DNA of 64,000 nt from Chryseobacterium rhizosphaerae (GCF_003385455.1 NZ_QNUF01000019.1:31627-95626); one strand, 5' to 3'. Counted from the first letter of the stretch, positions 1 through 10,425 are shown. Translations and numbers: made by a program. The notes: generated by a model not told the origin, from the sequence alone.

Positions 1-2888
1 TGATCACAGGTATAGCTTGCCTGATAATTATCTTTCAGACCGATATAGTTTTTCGCCATCAATACCAATGCTTTTGCTCCCCAGTACTCTTCTGATGAAT
101 AGTTGTTGGCAAGCTTAAAGACTGCCTCATTGGAAGATTTGAATGCTTTACCTTTATTCTGATAATAAGCTTTTGCATACAGTGCTTCCGCAGCTACGGA
201 AGTATTGGATGATTTCTCAAGAGCAGTATAGGCAGACTGAGCGTCTTTATCTTTTCCTGAGTTCATCAGACTTCTCGCCTTAATTACTTTAGCTGTTTCA
301 ATGACAGCGGCCGAGTTTTTAGAATTGGCAATAACAGCATTTGCTAGTTTTTCAGCTTCAGAGAAGTTCTTTTCATCAGCATAAAGCTTCATCAGCTCAA
401 CATTTGCGTAGTTTTTAATGCTGATATCTGAAGAATTCTTAATCCCTTCAAGATATTTTTTAGCCTCAGCAGTATTCCCTTGTGCCAGGGAGATCTGCGC
501 TAAACGGGTTTGAGCATCATCCTGATAGTCGTTCTGAACTCCAGCAACTTCCTGAAGAACAAGCAGTGCTTTTGTTGAATTATTTGTTTGGTAATAGCTT
601 TCCCCAAGCTCGTATTTCGCTTGATAAAGCCCCTCACCTGTTGGATTCTGTGTTAGATATTTCTCGTAATAAGAAATGGCATTTTTATAGTCTTTCTTAG
701 AGAAATACTGTTTTCCTGTAGATAAGTTGATCTCATCAATTTCAGAAGCATCCACATTGACTCCAATCGTCCTGGCAAAGTTTTCATATCCGGAAACATC
801 TCCGTTCTTCGTGAAAATAGGTTTTGCTGCCTGAACGATCTTTTGGGCATATGCTGTATTTTTATACTGCTCACCCAGAGACTTCAGTTCAGAAAGAGCT
901 TTGTCATTCTGATTCTGATCAATATAATTCTGTGCCCTGTAAATAGAAGCATTCGCAATCAGATCTTTGTCTGAAGAGGTTTTAATCACCTTTCCAAAAT
1001 AATCATTGGAATTCGTAAAGTCATCCTGAGCGGCATAAGCCGTTCCTATTTCGTATTGTGCATCATCGTAATATTCAGAATTTGGATATTTCGATAATAG
1101 CGTTTTTAAATTATTGATTTTTGCCTGCGTATCTCCCTTAAATCCTAAAGCCATTGCTTTCTGATATACGGTATAATCCGTAGCATCTTCATTTTTATCA
1201 TAAATGGCAATAGCTTCGTTCAGGTCATTATTCGCGTAATGAATATCTGCCAGACGAAGTTCTGCATCATTTTTAAACTCAGGTTTAGGATTCGTCAGAT
1301 ACTGTTTGAAATAAGTTGCTGCCTGATCAAATTTCTTAGATTTAAAATAAGCATATCCTAAATCATAAGGCAGCTGTTGTTTTTCAGGAAAGCTCTCGGT
1401 AAGAAGTTTTTCATAACGGGCTATAGCAGACGGGTAATTTCCTTTCTGGTAATATACCTGAGCCAGCCAATATAAAGCTCTACTGTTAAATTCTTTATTG
1501 ATATTAAATCCAAGACTCCTCAGAAAATACTTTTCAGCCTCATCATAATTCCCTTTATTAAACTCTTCTGTTCCCAACAAATAAGAAACCTCCTGGTCTA
1601 CTTTATTGATTTCCGGGGTTGAGCTTTGTAATCTGTCAATAGCATTCAGGGTCTCTTTATAGTTACCCGAATACAGATAAGATTTTACCAATAACGATCT
1701 CATCTCTGAGGCATTGGCGGCGTTCTGATTCTCGTTGATATAACTTTGGATTACTCCTGAAGGACTTTCAAACGGGTTCCCGATATCATAACTTAATTTA
1801 GCATACTGTTCATGAGCCAGCTTTTTCACTTTTGCATCATAATCCATCTGATAAGAAGAACGGAATGCCGAAAGTGCTTCCTGCTTTTTATCTACTGCCA
1901 GATAAGCATTTCCTAACTGGTAATAAGCATTCTGCGCCAGTGCTGAATTACTGTTAACAAGCTGATTGTAATAAGAAACTGCCTCATCATATTTTTTAAG
2001 CTGAGCAGCTACGAATCCCATTTCATACAAATCATTTTCAGATGGATTCTGCTGTACGTTCAGATAGTCTTTTAAGTGCGGATAGGCAGACGTGTAATCA
2101 TTTTTCATGAAATAACTTTCCCCAATGATCTTATGAACCTCTGCTTTATAGGAATCTGAAATATTTTCATTCAGTAAGGCATTCCCTTCAGAAATTGCCT
2201 GGTCATAATTCTTATCATTATAATACAGCTGTACATAATAAGGACGTACCAGTTTTGAGAATTTATCCTGATCTTTTATAGAATCAAAATATTGGAAAGC
2301 TTTATCATTTTGCCTGTTGCTGTAATACAAATGCCCCAGCATATATGCAATATCCCCTTTTTGAGACTGATCAGCCGACTTATAAGCTTCTTCCAATGCA
2401 TCGGTAGCCCCTTTAGAATCTCCGGTCATGAATTTGGCATAGCCCAGTTTTAGAATATACTGGGTATTTTCCTCTTTTGAAAGCTGGTACTGGTTTACTT
2501 TTTTCAAAGTTTCCAATGCTTTGTCAAAATCTTTTTTTGCCAGATAATAATCCGCTAAAGGAAGATTAGCCTGGGCAAAATACGCAGAGTTAGGATATTC
2601 TTTAATAAAAGCTGTTAAACCTTCTTCAGCATGATTTTTCTGGAGAATTACCCCAATCACGTTGTCAAAAAACTGAGCCGCTTCCTTCTTTGAACGGGAC
2701 AAATTCTGATTGTAGAAATATTGTCTTGCATATTCATATTGGGAAGCGTTGTATATTTTGGTCTGATAAAGGTTTTCTGCCAGATTAAATCTATAATTTT
2801 CTTTCTGTGTAAAATATTGGGACTGTTGGGCATCGGCAATTCCGAAATAGATCACAGCAGCCGCTAAAAGTATTTTTTTTGATTTCAT
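1..2888 (-). CDS. Giant TPR-repeat periplasmic protein (3' end beyond window)
   Basis: An open frame runs from an ATG at 2886-2888 to the window edge, giving about 962 residues without a stop. It begins with a signal peptide (MKSKKILLAAAVIYFGIADA, then QQ). The rest is a continuous run of tetratricopeptide-like helix pairs, with recurring patterns such as A-x-Y-x-L-G-x-A-Y and YPNSxYxxxA. TPR solenoids bind proteins, so an envelope scaffold or assembly role is inferred; no catalytic motif is visible. Similar roughly 1000-residue TPR proteins are common in Flavobacteriia and have no settled function. The C-terminus lies outside the window. The neighbouring hydrolase gene at 3146 is divergent, and the 257-bp gap between them must hold both promoters. 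Confidence 0.9.
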   Translation of the reverse strand, partial: MKSKKILLAAAVIYFGIADAQQSQYFTQKENYRFNLAENLYQTKIYNASQYEYARQYFYNQNLSRSKKEAAQFFDNVIGVILQKNHAEEGLTAFIKEYPNSAYFAQANLPLADYYLAKKDFDKALETLKKVNQYQLSKEENTQYILKLGYAKFMTGDSKGATDALEEAYKSADQSQKGDIAYMLGHLYYSNRQNDKAFQYFDSIKDQDKFSKLVRPYYVQLYYNDKNYDQAISEGNALLNENISDSYKAEVHKIIGESYFMKNDYTSAYPHLKDYLNVQQNPSENDLYEMGFVAAQLKKYDEAVSYYNQLVNSNSALAQNAYYQLGNAYLAVDKKQEALSAFRSSYQMDYDAKVKKLAHEQYAKLSYDIGNPFESPSGVIQSYINENQNAANASEMRSLLVKSYLYSGNYKETLNAIDRLQSSTPEINKVDQEVSYLLGTEEFNKGNYDEAEKYFLRSLGFNINKEFNSRALYWLAQVYYQKGNYPSAIARYEKLLTESFPEKQQLPYDLGYAYFKSKKFDQAATYFKQYLTNPKPEFKNDAELRLADIHYANNDLNEAIAIYDKNEDATDYTVYQKAMALGFKGDTQAKINNLKTLLSKYPNSEYYDDAQYEIGTAYAAQDDFTNSNDYFGKVIKTSSDKDLIANASIYRAQNYIDQNQNDKALSELKSLGEQYKNTAYAQKIVQAAKPIFTKNGDVSGYENFARTIGVNVDASEIDEINLSTGKQYFSKKDYKNAISYYEKYLTQNPTGEGLYQAKYELGESYYQTNNSTKALLVLQEVAGVQNDYQDDAQTRLAQISLAQGNTAEAKKYLEGIKNSSDISIKNYANVELMKLYADEKNFSEAEKLANAVIANSKNSAAVIETAKVIKARSLMNSGKDKDAQSAYTALEKSSNTSVAAEALYAKAYYQNKGKAFKSSNEAVFKLANNYSSEEYWGAKALVLMAKNYIGLKDNYQASYTCD

Positions 2889-3145
2889 TCTTCTTGATAT
2901 AAGAAAATTAGTCTAAATAAGTTAACGAAAATATTAAAAACTTATTGTTTAAGCAAGTTTTAACACCGTTAATGGATGTTAATTCTTATTTCATAACCAT
3001 GAAAATTTTCTCACTATACAATGATAAAATTTACTACTTTCGTCTAATAAAATGTAAACAATTTTAATTAACCGTTATCAAAAACGTATTTAAATTGGAT
3101 ACTTTTTCAACAACAGCTAAAAACATACCATAAACACACCATTCC

Positions 3146-5386
3146 ATGAAATTTAAGATTCTTTTAGCATTAATTTTTGTAAATCTCCTGCAGGCACAAA
3201 AATTTTACTTTCCAAAGACAGCTGTAACTGACTCTGTTATAATGGAAAAACAGATCCCTAACCTTGCTCTGCAAGTGATTCCTCACCTTCAGTCAGCAAA
3301 GTACAAACCGGAAAACACCGTTGACCTTATGGACAATCTTTTCCGTTTACAGATGGTGGCTCAGGATTATAAAAATTCACTGGTTTCTCTTTCTGAAAAC
3401 CGTAATCTGTTCGCTGATAACAATATGGGAGGGTACAGATATATTGGATTTGAAATGTACAGCCTTTCGAAAATAGCACAAAAAGAAAGCAACACTTCAT
3501 TTTCCAATGCACTTCAGAAAGTGTTTAATCAAAAATACAGAAGTCTTCCGGAAAAATTGATTCCCAGACTTAGGCTAGCTCTTGACGGTGATGTAAAAGA
3601 ATCCAGAAAGCAGCTGAAAAAAATACTTGACAAACAAAAAGACAAAGACAGTATTGATTACAGAACAGCTCTTGCTCTATGTAAAAGCTATTTAAGTTAT
3701 AAAACCTATTCCGGTATAAAACCTCAGGTGATGCAGCTTCTGACTTCAAAAGACAAGGAAAGATTCATTATTGAAACCAAAGATCTTACCATAAAAAACG
3801 GAGCTACCTTAACGATCACTATTGTTCGGAAAAAAGGGAATACGTCCCCACTTCCTGTTATTCTTACCAGCAATATTTATGCAGGTTCATTTGATGAATT
3901 CTTCGGAAAAAGAGCCGCTGTTTATAATTATGTAGGAGCTGTTGTTAATACCCGGGGTAAGAGAAACAGTAACAATATAAATAATCCTTTTGAGCATGAA
4001 TCAGAAGATATTTATGAAGTAATCGACTGGGTAAGCAAACAGCCTTGGTGTGATGGAAAAGTGGGAATGATCGGTGGAAGCTACCTAGGTTTCAGTCAGT
4101 GGGCAGCCGTAAAAAAACTGCATCCGGCATTAAAGACAATTGTTCCTCAGGTAGCCGTAGGAATCGGGATCGATTATCCTGCTCAGAATAACATCTTCAT
4201 GAGCTATATGCTTCAGTGGATACAGTATGTGACCAATAACAAACTTACGGACGAGGCTGATTTCGCCAATGCAGTAAAATGGGATTCTATCTATACAAAA
4301 TGGTACAAAAGCGGAAAAGCATTCAGGTCTTTGGACACGATAAGCGGTAAACCGAGCAAAATATTTCAACGATGGCTGGATCATCCGGGATATGATCAGT
4401 ACTGGCAGAAAATGGTTCCTTACAAAGAGGATTTTTCTAAAATCAATATTCCTATTCTCACGACAACAGGATATTATGACGATGATCAGATTGGTGCGCT
4501 GTATTATTTTAAACAGCATCATCTGTACAATAAAAATGCAGATCATTATCTGGTGATAGGCCCTTATAATCATGGAGGAGCCCAAAGTTTCGGGTTTACT
4601 TATGTGAATGGAAACCCTATTGATCCGGTAGCCAGAATAAGCATTGATGATCTCGCTTTCTCATGGTTTGACTATATTCTTAAAGGCGGTAAAAAACCTG
4701 AAATTTTAAAAGACAGAATCAATTTTCAGGTAATGAACACCAATACCTGGAAACATGTAGCTGATCTTGACAAAATGCATACTTCTACCCTAAAATTTTA
4801 TCTTCAGGACAAGAAAAACACCTCTTCGGTATTTAATAAACCTGAGACTAAAAGCTTCACAACTCAAGTTGTTGATTTTAAAAACAGAGATCAGAAAGAC
4901 ATTTACTACAAAGTCAGCAAAAAAGACAGCATAAAAATGACTACTTCAATTGCTTTTGAAAGTGAAGTATTGGATAAGGACATGATCATCAGCGGAAATC
5001 TTTCAGGATTCTTCAATGTTTCCATCAACAAAAAAGATTTTGATACGGATACTTATCTGTACCAGATTCAATCGGACGGGAAGTCTTCGTTACTATCCAC
5101 TCATATTGTGAGAGCCAGCTATGCAAAGAATAATGAAAAGCGACAGCTTCTTGAACCGAATAAAACGGAACAAATCCCGATTAATAATTCCTATTTTATG
5201 AGTAAAAAGATAGAAAAAGGAAGCAAATTACTTTTATTGGTCGGTATTAATAAAAATCCTAACTGGCAGATCAATTATGGATCAGGAAAAGATGTAAGTG
5301 ATGAAACGATAAAGGATTCCGGGGAACCTTTGGAAATAAAATGGTATAATGACAGCTATGTTGAAATACCTGTTTATAAAGACTAA
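3146..5386 (+). CDS. Secreted CocE/NonD-type (S15 family) alpha/beta hydrolase
   Basis: 746 residues. A signal peptide covers residues 1-18 (ends LLQAQ), followed by a helical N-terminal region of about 200 residues and then the X-Pro dipeptidyl-peptidase/CocE alpha/beta-hydrolase domain. The nucleophile motif GGSYLG puts Ser312 at the elbow. GYYDDDQ supplies the acidic residue (Asp445-447) and GPYNHGG the histidine (His476). The C-terminal ~200 residues match the beta-sandwich expected of this family. Members cleave acyl or peptidyl bonds (X-Pro peptides, glutaryl-amides, cocaine esters); the real substrate cannot be read from sequence. It is probably periplasmic or exported. A near-consensus -7 box (TACTTTCG, 3035-3042) lies about 100 bp upstream. 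It stands alone, with the permease gene following after about 100 bp. Confidence 0.9.
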   Translation: MKFKILLALIFVNLLQAQKFYFPKTAVTDSVIMEKQIPNLALQVIPHLQSAKYKPENTVDLMDNLFRLQMVAQDYKNSLVSLSENRNLFADNNMGGYRYIGFEMYSLSKIAQKESNTSFSNALQKVFNQKYRSLPEKLIPRLRLALDGDVKESRKQLKKILDKQKDKDSIDYRTALALCKSYLSYKTYSGIKPQVMQLLTSKDKERFIIETKDLTIKNGATLTITIVRKKGNTSPLPVILTSNIYAGSFDEFFGKRAAVYNYVGAVVNTRGKRNSNNINNPFEHESEDIYEVIDWVSKQPWCDGKVGMIGGSYLGFSQWAAVKKLHPALKTIVPQVAVGIGIDYPAQNNIFMSYMLQWIQYVTNNKLTDEADFANAVKWDSIYTKWYKSGKAFRSLDTISGKPSKIFQRWLDHPGYDQYWQKMVPYKEDFSKINIPILTTTGYYDDDQIGALYYFKQHHLYNKNADHYLVIGPYNHGGAQSFGFTYVNGNPIDPVARISIDDLAFSWFDYILKGGKKPEILKDRINFQVMNTNTWKHVADLDKMHTSTLKFYLQDKKNTSSVFNKPETKSFTTQVVDFKNRDQKDIYYKVSKKDSIKMTTSIAFESEVLDKDMIISGNLSGFFNVSINKKDFDTDTYLYQIQSDGKSSLLSTHIVRASYAKNNEKRQLLEPNKTEQIPINNSYFMSKKIEKGSKLLLLVGINKNPNWQINYGSGKDVSDETIKDSGEPLEIKWYNDSYVEIPVYKD

Positions 5387-5453
5387 CAGCTTTTGATTGA
5401 GCATTTTTACCTAAATGTTCTTAACAACTGTTAACATCAAAATAAAAAATCAT

Positions 5454-5461
5454 TACATTTG
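5454..5461 (+). promoter_or_regulatory. Bacteroidetes -7 promoter element for the permease
   Basis: TACATTTG is an exact match to the Bacteroidetes -7 consensus TAnnTTTG, 29 bp before the permease ATG at 5491. No clear TTG lies at the -33 distance. Confidence 0.55.
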
Positions 5462-5490
5462 CTTTTTTTCAAATCAAATATAGTTATTGA

Positions 5491-7173
5491 ATGAGTCAAC
5501 TTTTTAGAAGAAAAATCTATTCAGATACAGATACTTCAACGGGGCTTTTAAGGGTCTTAGGTGTATGGGACATTGTATTTTTTGGGATAGCAGCCATTAT
5601 TGGAGCCGGAAGTTTCAGCAGTTTAGGAGAAGCCGTTTTCAGAGGCGGTCCCGGTGTTATTCTTCTATATTTGATTTGTGGGTTTGCCTGTGGGTTTACC
5701 GCTTTATGTTATGCTGAATTTGCCAGCAGAATACCTACGGCAGGCTCTGCTTACACGTATGCCTATGCCAGTTTTGGAGAATTAATTGCCTGGATTATCG
5801 GATGGGCACTGATTATGGAATATTCCTTTGGAAACATTTATGTTGCTTTCTCCTGGTCGGATTATTTCACCAGCTTTTTAGGCCGTCTCGGAATGCATAT
5901 TCCTGATTATCTTACCTGCAGTTATACAGAGGCCAGCAAAGCCTTTAAAAACGGCTCAGAAAATAAAGAATTACTGAATGCATGGAAAACAGCTCCATTA
6001 CTTGGAAGTTTAAAATTTATCGTAGATATTCCTGCACTGGTGATTAACGGTTTGATCACCTGGCTTTGTTATGTAGGAGTAAAAGAAAGTAAAAACTTCA
6101 ATAACTCCCTTGTTATTTTAAAACTGGGTGTAATTATATTGGTAATTCTGGTTGGTTTTTCCTATATCAATACAGATAACTGGACTCCCATAAGCCCGGT
6201 AACAGGAAGCCCTTCCTTCATGCCTAATGGTTTTGCAGGAGTAATGAGTGCCGTATCGGGAGTATTCTTTGCCTATATCGGGTTTGATGCTTTAAGTGTT
6301 CTTTCGGAGGAAACTAAAGATCCGCAAAAAACCTTACCAAAAGGAATGATCATCTCGCTTGTTTTATGTACGGTAATTTATATTGCCCTTACATTAGTAT
6401 TAACAGGTATGGTAGACTATAAAAAGTTTGACGGTGTTGGTGATCCGCTATCGTTTATCTTTGAAAAAACCAATGCTAATGTCGCATGGATGGAACTTGT
6501 TGTTTCTTTTGTTGCTATCGTTGCTATTACAACCGTATTATTGGTTTTCCAGATGGGACAGCCAAGAATCTGGTATGCGATGAGCCGTGACGGATTAATG
6601 CCTCAAAGATTTCAAAAGGTACACCCTAAATATAAAACACCTTCTTATGCAACTGTTGTTACCGGAATTGTCGTAGGGATTCCTATTTTATTTACAGATA
6701 AAACATTTATCCTGGACTTTACCAGTATCGGTACTATCTTCGCCTTCGTATTAGTTTGTGCAGGGGTTCTTATGCTTCCGGCTAAGGAAAAAATAAAGGG
6801 AAGATTCCATCTCCCTTATATTAATGGTAAAATCATCTTCCCTATTGTTTTCATAGGTGGGCTGATTGCATTCTACTACTGGCAGCCAGAATTTTTCCAG
6901 ACTTTAATGGACTGGAAAGATCCTAAAGAAGGGGAATTCAGAGCTTCTATCTTCTTCTTCATTCTGATTAATATAGCGTTATGTATTTTGACTTTTGTGA
7001 AGAATCTCTCGCTCATTCCATTAGTGGGTCTAAGTTCTTGCCTCTACCTTCTTACCGGTATGAGCCATGAAAACTGGTTCTGGTTCGGAATGTGGTTCCT
7101 TGTAGGAATGGTTATTTATTTCTGCTACGGCTACAAGAACAGTAAACTTGGAAAAGAGTTAAGGAAAAAATAA
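5491..7173 (+). CDS. APC-superfamily amino acid permease
   Basis: 560 residues with about 12-14 hydrophobic segments. The N-terminal G-x-x-x-I-I-G-A-G-S-F motif (residues about 32-42) is the substrate-binding helix-1 signature of the APC superfamily. A second signature, FFAYIGFDALSVLSEETKDP, falls around residue 260 and matches the helix-6 region of cationic amino acid (CAT-type) transporters. The protein should sit in the inner membrane and import amino acids by proton or ion coupling. The substrate is not determined by these motifs. It is a single gene, with its own -7 box at 5454 and a strong terminator at 7192. Confidence 0.92.
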   Translation: MSQLFRRKIYSDTDTSTGLLRVLGVWDIVFFGIAAIIGAGSFSSLGEAVFRGGPGVILLYLICGFACGFTALCYAEFASRIPTAGSAYTYAYASFGELIAWIIGWALIMEYSFGNIYVAFSWSDYFTSFLGRLGMHIPDYLTCSYTEASKAFKNGSENKELLNAWKTAPLLGSLKFIVDIPALVINGLITWLCYVGVKESKNFNNSLVILKLGVIILVILVGFSYINTDNWTPISPVTGSPSFMPNGFAGVMSAVSGVFFAYIGFDALSVLSEETKDPQKTLPKGMIISLVLCTVIYIALTLVLTGMVDYKKFDGVGDPLSFIFEKTNANVAWMELVVSFVAIVAITTVLLVFQMGQPRIWYAMSRDGLMPQRFQKVHPKYKTPSYATVVTGIVVGIPILFTDKTFILDFTSIGTIFAFVLVCAGVLMLPAKEKIKGRFHLPYINGKIIFPIVFIGGLIAFYYWQPEFFQTLMDWKDPKEGEFRASIFFFILINIALCILTFVKNLSLIPLVGLSSCLYLLTGMSHENWFWFGMWFLVGMVIYFCYGYKNSKLGKELRKK

Positions 7174-7191
7174 TGAATAATTAATATATAT

Positions 7192-7229
7192 AAAGGCGAA
7201 CGGGCAACACTGCACGTTCGCCTTTTTTT
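7192..7229 (+). terminator. Rho-independent terminator after the permease
   Basis: AAAGGCGAACG (7192-7202) pairs with CGTTCGCCTTT (7215-7225), with a 12-nt loop and a following T run. Confidence 0.85.
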
Positions 7230-7330
7230 ATTGTTTAACTTTTTGCCTTTCACTACCTTAGTTTCAATATCTTTTAAAAATCGGCAGCATTATTGCTATC
7301 ATTTTAACAGAACCATCAAACTAATCTGCC

Positions 7331-7684
7331 ATGTCTGAGAGAATAAAAACATACAGAGAATTTTATCAGTTTTACCTTACCGAGCATAGTAAAACAGGGA
7401 CGCGGATCTTCCACTTCATAGGAACCCTACTCGTCTTTGCAGTGATTGCATATGTGATCAATTCGGGAAAAGAAAGATTTCTATGGTATATTCCGATTTT
7501 CGGATATGGTTTTGCGTGGTTCAGCCATGCGGTGATCGAAAGAAATAAGCCTGCAACTTTTAAGTATCCTTTATGGTCTTTGATCTCGGATTTCAGACTA
7601 TTCTTTGAATTGCTGATTGGAAAACAAAAATTTATAACTCCTGTTCAGCCGAAAGAATCTCAACACCCGGAAGGCTCACTTTAA
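7331..7684 (+). CDS. DUF962/Mpo1-like small membrane protein
   Basis: 117 residues. The N-terminal pattern Y-x-x-F-Y-x-x-Y-L-x-x-H followed by R-x-x-H-x-x-G-T and later G-Y-G-x-x-W-x-x-H marks the DUF962 (YGL010w/Mpo1-like) family. Its yeast member is an Fe-dependent dioxygenase of 2-hydroxy fatty acids. The conserved histidines (His19, His28, His66) are present and could ligate metal. Two or three hydrophobic segments predict an inner-membrane location. A role in fatty-acid alpha-oxidation is plausible by family but untested in bacteria of this type. It is not obviously in an operon. Confidence 0.82.
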   Translation: MSERIKTYREFYQFYLTEHSKTGTRIFHFIGTLLVFAVIAYVINSGKERFLWYIPIFGYGFAWFSHAVIERNKPATFKYPLWSLISDFRLFFELLIGKQKFITPVQPKESQHPEGSL

Positions 7685-7834
7685 AATCAGGTTTTCTTTA
7701 GAAACACTATAACATTATATGGACTGCCTTACCATTATAAGGGAGTATATTCATTGATTCTTTACCAATAAATACAGGATCTATATTGGATTGAACTGAA
7801 TCGCTAATCCGTACGTAAAATCTAAAGCTTGCTA

Positions 7835-8296
7835 TCAGTATTGTTTCTCAAGAATATCATAATGAATGATATTGATGATTTTCTCAGTTGCAGGATCTCC
7901 TTTCACTTTGATCTGTTCAGGTATATAGCTTGAAAAAGTCATTGTTTTATCTTTATTCAAAGTGACAGTTACTTCTTCCAGGATATTTTTATCATCCACA
8001 TAAAACTGAATTCTGTTTTCTACAATTCTCCAAAATGAAAGCCTGGGTTCGGAGGGCATACAATCTCCTACGCTACCTTCCGTATAATTGTAAACAGCAA
8101 AGCCATCTTCCCTTATTGCATAATTCCTCATGAGACGACAGTTATCAAAGTCTTTCACTGTTTTCTCTTTATTTTCATAAAATCCGGCTTCTTTTAACTT
8201 CCAGAATCCAATCACATTTTCTTTTGCTAATTTTTGGGCGTTTACAGATAAATAGGCTGCCATAAGAAAAGCAACCGGCAATAGTTTATCAATCAT
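7835..8296 (-). CDS. Secreted lipocalin-like hypothetical protein
   Basis: 153 residues. The signal peptide ends at about residue 20 (SVNAQ). The mature part opens with I-G-F-W-K-L, a G-x-W start typical of small lipocalin-like beta-barrels, and continues in alternating polar/hydrophobic strands. Two cysteines (in DNCRL and GDCMP) could form one disulfide. Function is unknown. It lies downstream of the DUF3857 gene but is separated from it by a strong hairpin at 8364-8394, so it is probably transcribed alone. Confidence 0.75.
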   Translation of the reverse strand: MIDKLLPVAFLMAAYLSVNAQKLAKENVIGFWKLKEAGFYENKEKTVKDFDNCRLMRNYAIREDGFAVYNYTEGSVGDCMPSEPRLSFWRIVENRIQFYVDDKNILEEVTVTLNKDKTMTFSSYIPEQIKVKGDPATEKIINIIHYDILEKQY

Positions 8297-8363
8297 TGAA
8301 AGAATAGGTTTGTGTTATCTCAACGAAGATACAATAATTGAAATAAAAGAATCCTGAAAATGG

Positions 8364-8394
8364 TTTCTTGGGGCAGCTTTGCTGCCCCAAGAAA
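8364..8394 (-). terminator. Perfect 14-bp hairpin terminator
   Basis: TTTCTTGGGGCAGC (8364-8377), loop TTT, GCTGCCCCAAGAAA (8381-8394). It lies 10 bp past the stop of the DUF3857 gene on the minus strand. The loop-flanking core AGC-TTT-GCT recurs in another hairpin at 32803. Confidence 0.75.
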
Positions 8395-8403
8395 TTTACA
8401 TCT

Positions 8404-10425
8404 CTATTTAAATCTTTTCTTAAAACTGAATTTAAGACTGTTCATTAATCCGGGTTCTATGATATCAATCCCCAGTCCGAAATTACTGTCCGCAACCGTA
8501 TGGTGATCCGTTCTAAACTGTTCAAAGTCTTTTTGTGGAATTTCAATATTCACTAAAGGATTGGATTCAATATAGACACTTGCTCCATTTTTAGTCACTT
8601 TCTTACGGCTGCTATATTCGAAATAAGGGTTTTTTATCGTACTTTCCTGAACGGTATATTTTTCTCCGGTATCGATTTTCTGATCTGTATACAAATTGAC
8701 TTCATATTTTTCACTGTCGAAACTATGCCAGAAAGGGAGATCTTTATGCATAAAATCCCGTGCACTGGCCTTTATTACATTCCGGTCAAAATACATCAGA
8801 AAACGGTTATTCTGTGGGTCTACATAATAAGGATTGTCTACTGTCGCAGTATATTGAATTTTCATTTCATTCAATTTTTTATCATCACTTACCACATCAA
8901 TTTCCGCATCTTTGAATACATTTCTGATATCTGTTCCGTTTCTGTCATTGGAATAATTGAAACCATAAAAAAGGAAGCTGTTCCAGCTGTCTATAATCTC
9001 TCTTTTATGGGTACTTTTAAAATACCTCCTCATGGCATTTGCCCGATTCCCTTTATAGGTAGTAACCAGATTAAGCTTTCCAATATTGCCTTTTACATTG
9101 AAATCTACCTTTTCATCCACACAGTAATAGGGGAATTTATGCGGCTTTCTGACTTGCAATTCCTGGTCTTTCTTTGTCTCCAGATAATGTATAAAATACA
9201 TAAACCCTCTGTTTTCAATCAGTCCAAACTCATCACGTGTAGTAGCATCTACAAAATATTCTTCCCCTTTGTACTTGATTTTCACGACTGCATGATTGAA
9301 ACTTAATAAGGAAGGCAGGTAGTATTTAATATAATAATCCGTATTAAAATTCACCAATACTACGGATGCTTCCACTCCAATATATTCAAGAATTACTTTT
9401 AATAAAAGTGATTTCGCTTTGCAGTCCCCTTGCTTATTTTCATAGGTTACTGATGGTTCCTGGGGTTTATGACCATTCATTTCATCTGCATCGAAAATAT
9501 AGTAAATATGATTCTGAACATATTCTATGGCCAACTGAATTTTTTCGCCCTGATCTGCAATAGCCTCCAGTTTTTCAATAAGATTGGGAGCAAAGTCTTG
9601 TAAAGAAGCTTTATTAGAAACTTCCTCATAAAGGGGAGCAATATAATTGGAAAGATCTTTCCAGCTGCTTTCCGTTGCAAAATCTACATAAGGAAAAATT
9701 TCACGTCCTGAATCTACAGTGTTGATATAATTGGGTTCCTCAATCACAAAGCATTGCCCCTGTTTCAGGAATTTGATTTCTGGCTCCAGCACTTCCCCCT
9801 TTTCATTCCGGAAGAAGGTTTTTTTATACGCTATAGTCTGCTCACGGGCATTGATAAAGGTAAATTTAAAATGACCGTAAGCCCAGTAATTATCGGGACT
9901 TACCCACACATATTTTGAAAATTCCTTTCTCAGGAAATCACGGTCTGTAAATTCTTTAATCCGTGAATCTTCCAGGACCAATACATCATATAGCCTCAGA
10001 TCTTTGATCGTAATATTGATTTTTTTATTGCTGCTCAGCACTCCTCCACTGCTCTGGTTTTCACTATCCAATACTTTAATCCTGGTATCAGGAATTTTGT
10101 CTATCAAAACACCATCTCTTAAAACACTGATTCTATGAATCTGATAGACTTCATTTTCTTCTACCACAACATCAGAAACTGAGGCTCGTTCTAAATTTCC
10201 GGGCTCATTCAGTGTATAAGCCATGCAGACATATTCACTGTTTTCGTTATTGCTTGTATAATATTTTTTATCTAAAAAATAGCAGTAATCTTTACCCTCT
10301 TCAATTTGTTTCCTGGAAAATTCAGAGTCCTTGATTCTGTCTATGATTTCCTGGTCTCCAATATTTCCTGCCCACACTTCAGGTTTTTGAATCTTATAAT
10401 TTTCAACTTGCATTTGATTATCCAT
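8404..10425 (-). CDS. DUF3857 / transglutaminase-like protein
   Basis: 673 residues with a DUF3857-type beta-rich N-terminal half, a transglutaminase-like core and a DUF2569-like C-terminal beta region. The catalytic triad is visible: Cys335 in QGDCKAKS, His378 in FNHAVV, Asp393 in FVDATT. Such proteins may act as cysteine proteases or cross-linkers in the envelope. Many Bacteroidetes homologues carry a signal peptide, but this one starts MDNQMQVENYKIQKPEVW with no hydrophobic leader. It may therefore be cytoplasmic, unless the true start differs. Met5 is an alternative start. It is a single gene ended by the hairpin at 8364. Confidence 0.85.
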   Translation of the reverse strand: MDNQMQVENYKIQKPEVWAGNIGDQEIIDRIKDSEFSRKQIEEGKDYCYFLDKKYYTSNNENSEYVCMAYTLNEPGNLERASVSDVVVEENEVYQIHRISVLRDGVLIDKIPDTRIKVLDSENQSSGGVLSSNKKINITIKDLRLYDVLVLEDSRIKEFTDRDFLRKEFSKYVWVSPDNYWAYGHFKFTFINAREQTIAYKKTFFRNEKGEVLEPEIKFLKQGQCFVIEEPNYINTVDSGREIFPYVDFATESSWKDLSNYIAPLYEEVSNKASLQDFAPNLIEKLEAIADQGEKIQLAIEYVQNHIYYIFDADEMNGHKPQEPSVTYENKQGDCKAKSLLLKVILEYIGVEASVVLVNFNTDYYIKYYLPSLLSFNHAVVKIKYKGEEYFVDATTRDEFGLIENRGFMYFIHYLETKKDQELQVRKPHKFPYYCVDEKVDFNVKGNIGKLNLVTTYKGNRANAMRRYFKSTHKREIIDSWNSFLFYGFNYSNDRNGTDIRNVFKDAEIDVVSDDKKLNEMKIQYTATVDNPYYVDPQNNRFLMYFDRNVIKASARDFMHKDLPFWHSFDSEKYEVNLYTDQKIDTGEKYTVQESTIKNPYFEYSSRKKVTKNGASVYIESNPLVNIEIPQKDFEQFRTDHHTVADSNFGLGIDIIEPGLMNSLKFSFKKRFK

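Noticed and set aside
4130..4585. 151-residue minus-strand frame inside the hydrolase gene
   Set aside because: Antisense shadow of the catalytic region; no family match.
8725..9306. 193-residue + strand frame inside the DUF3857 gene
   Set aside because: Antisense shadow of a well-supported gene; no independent promoter or domain.
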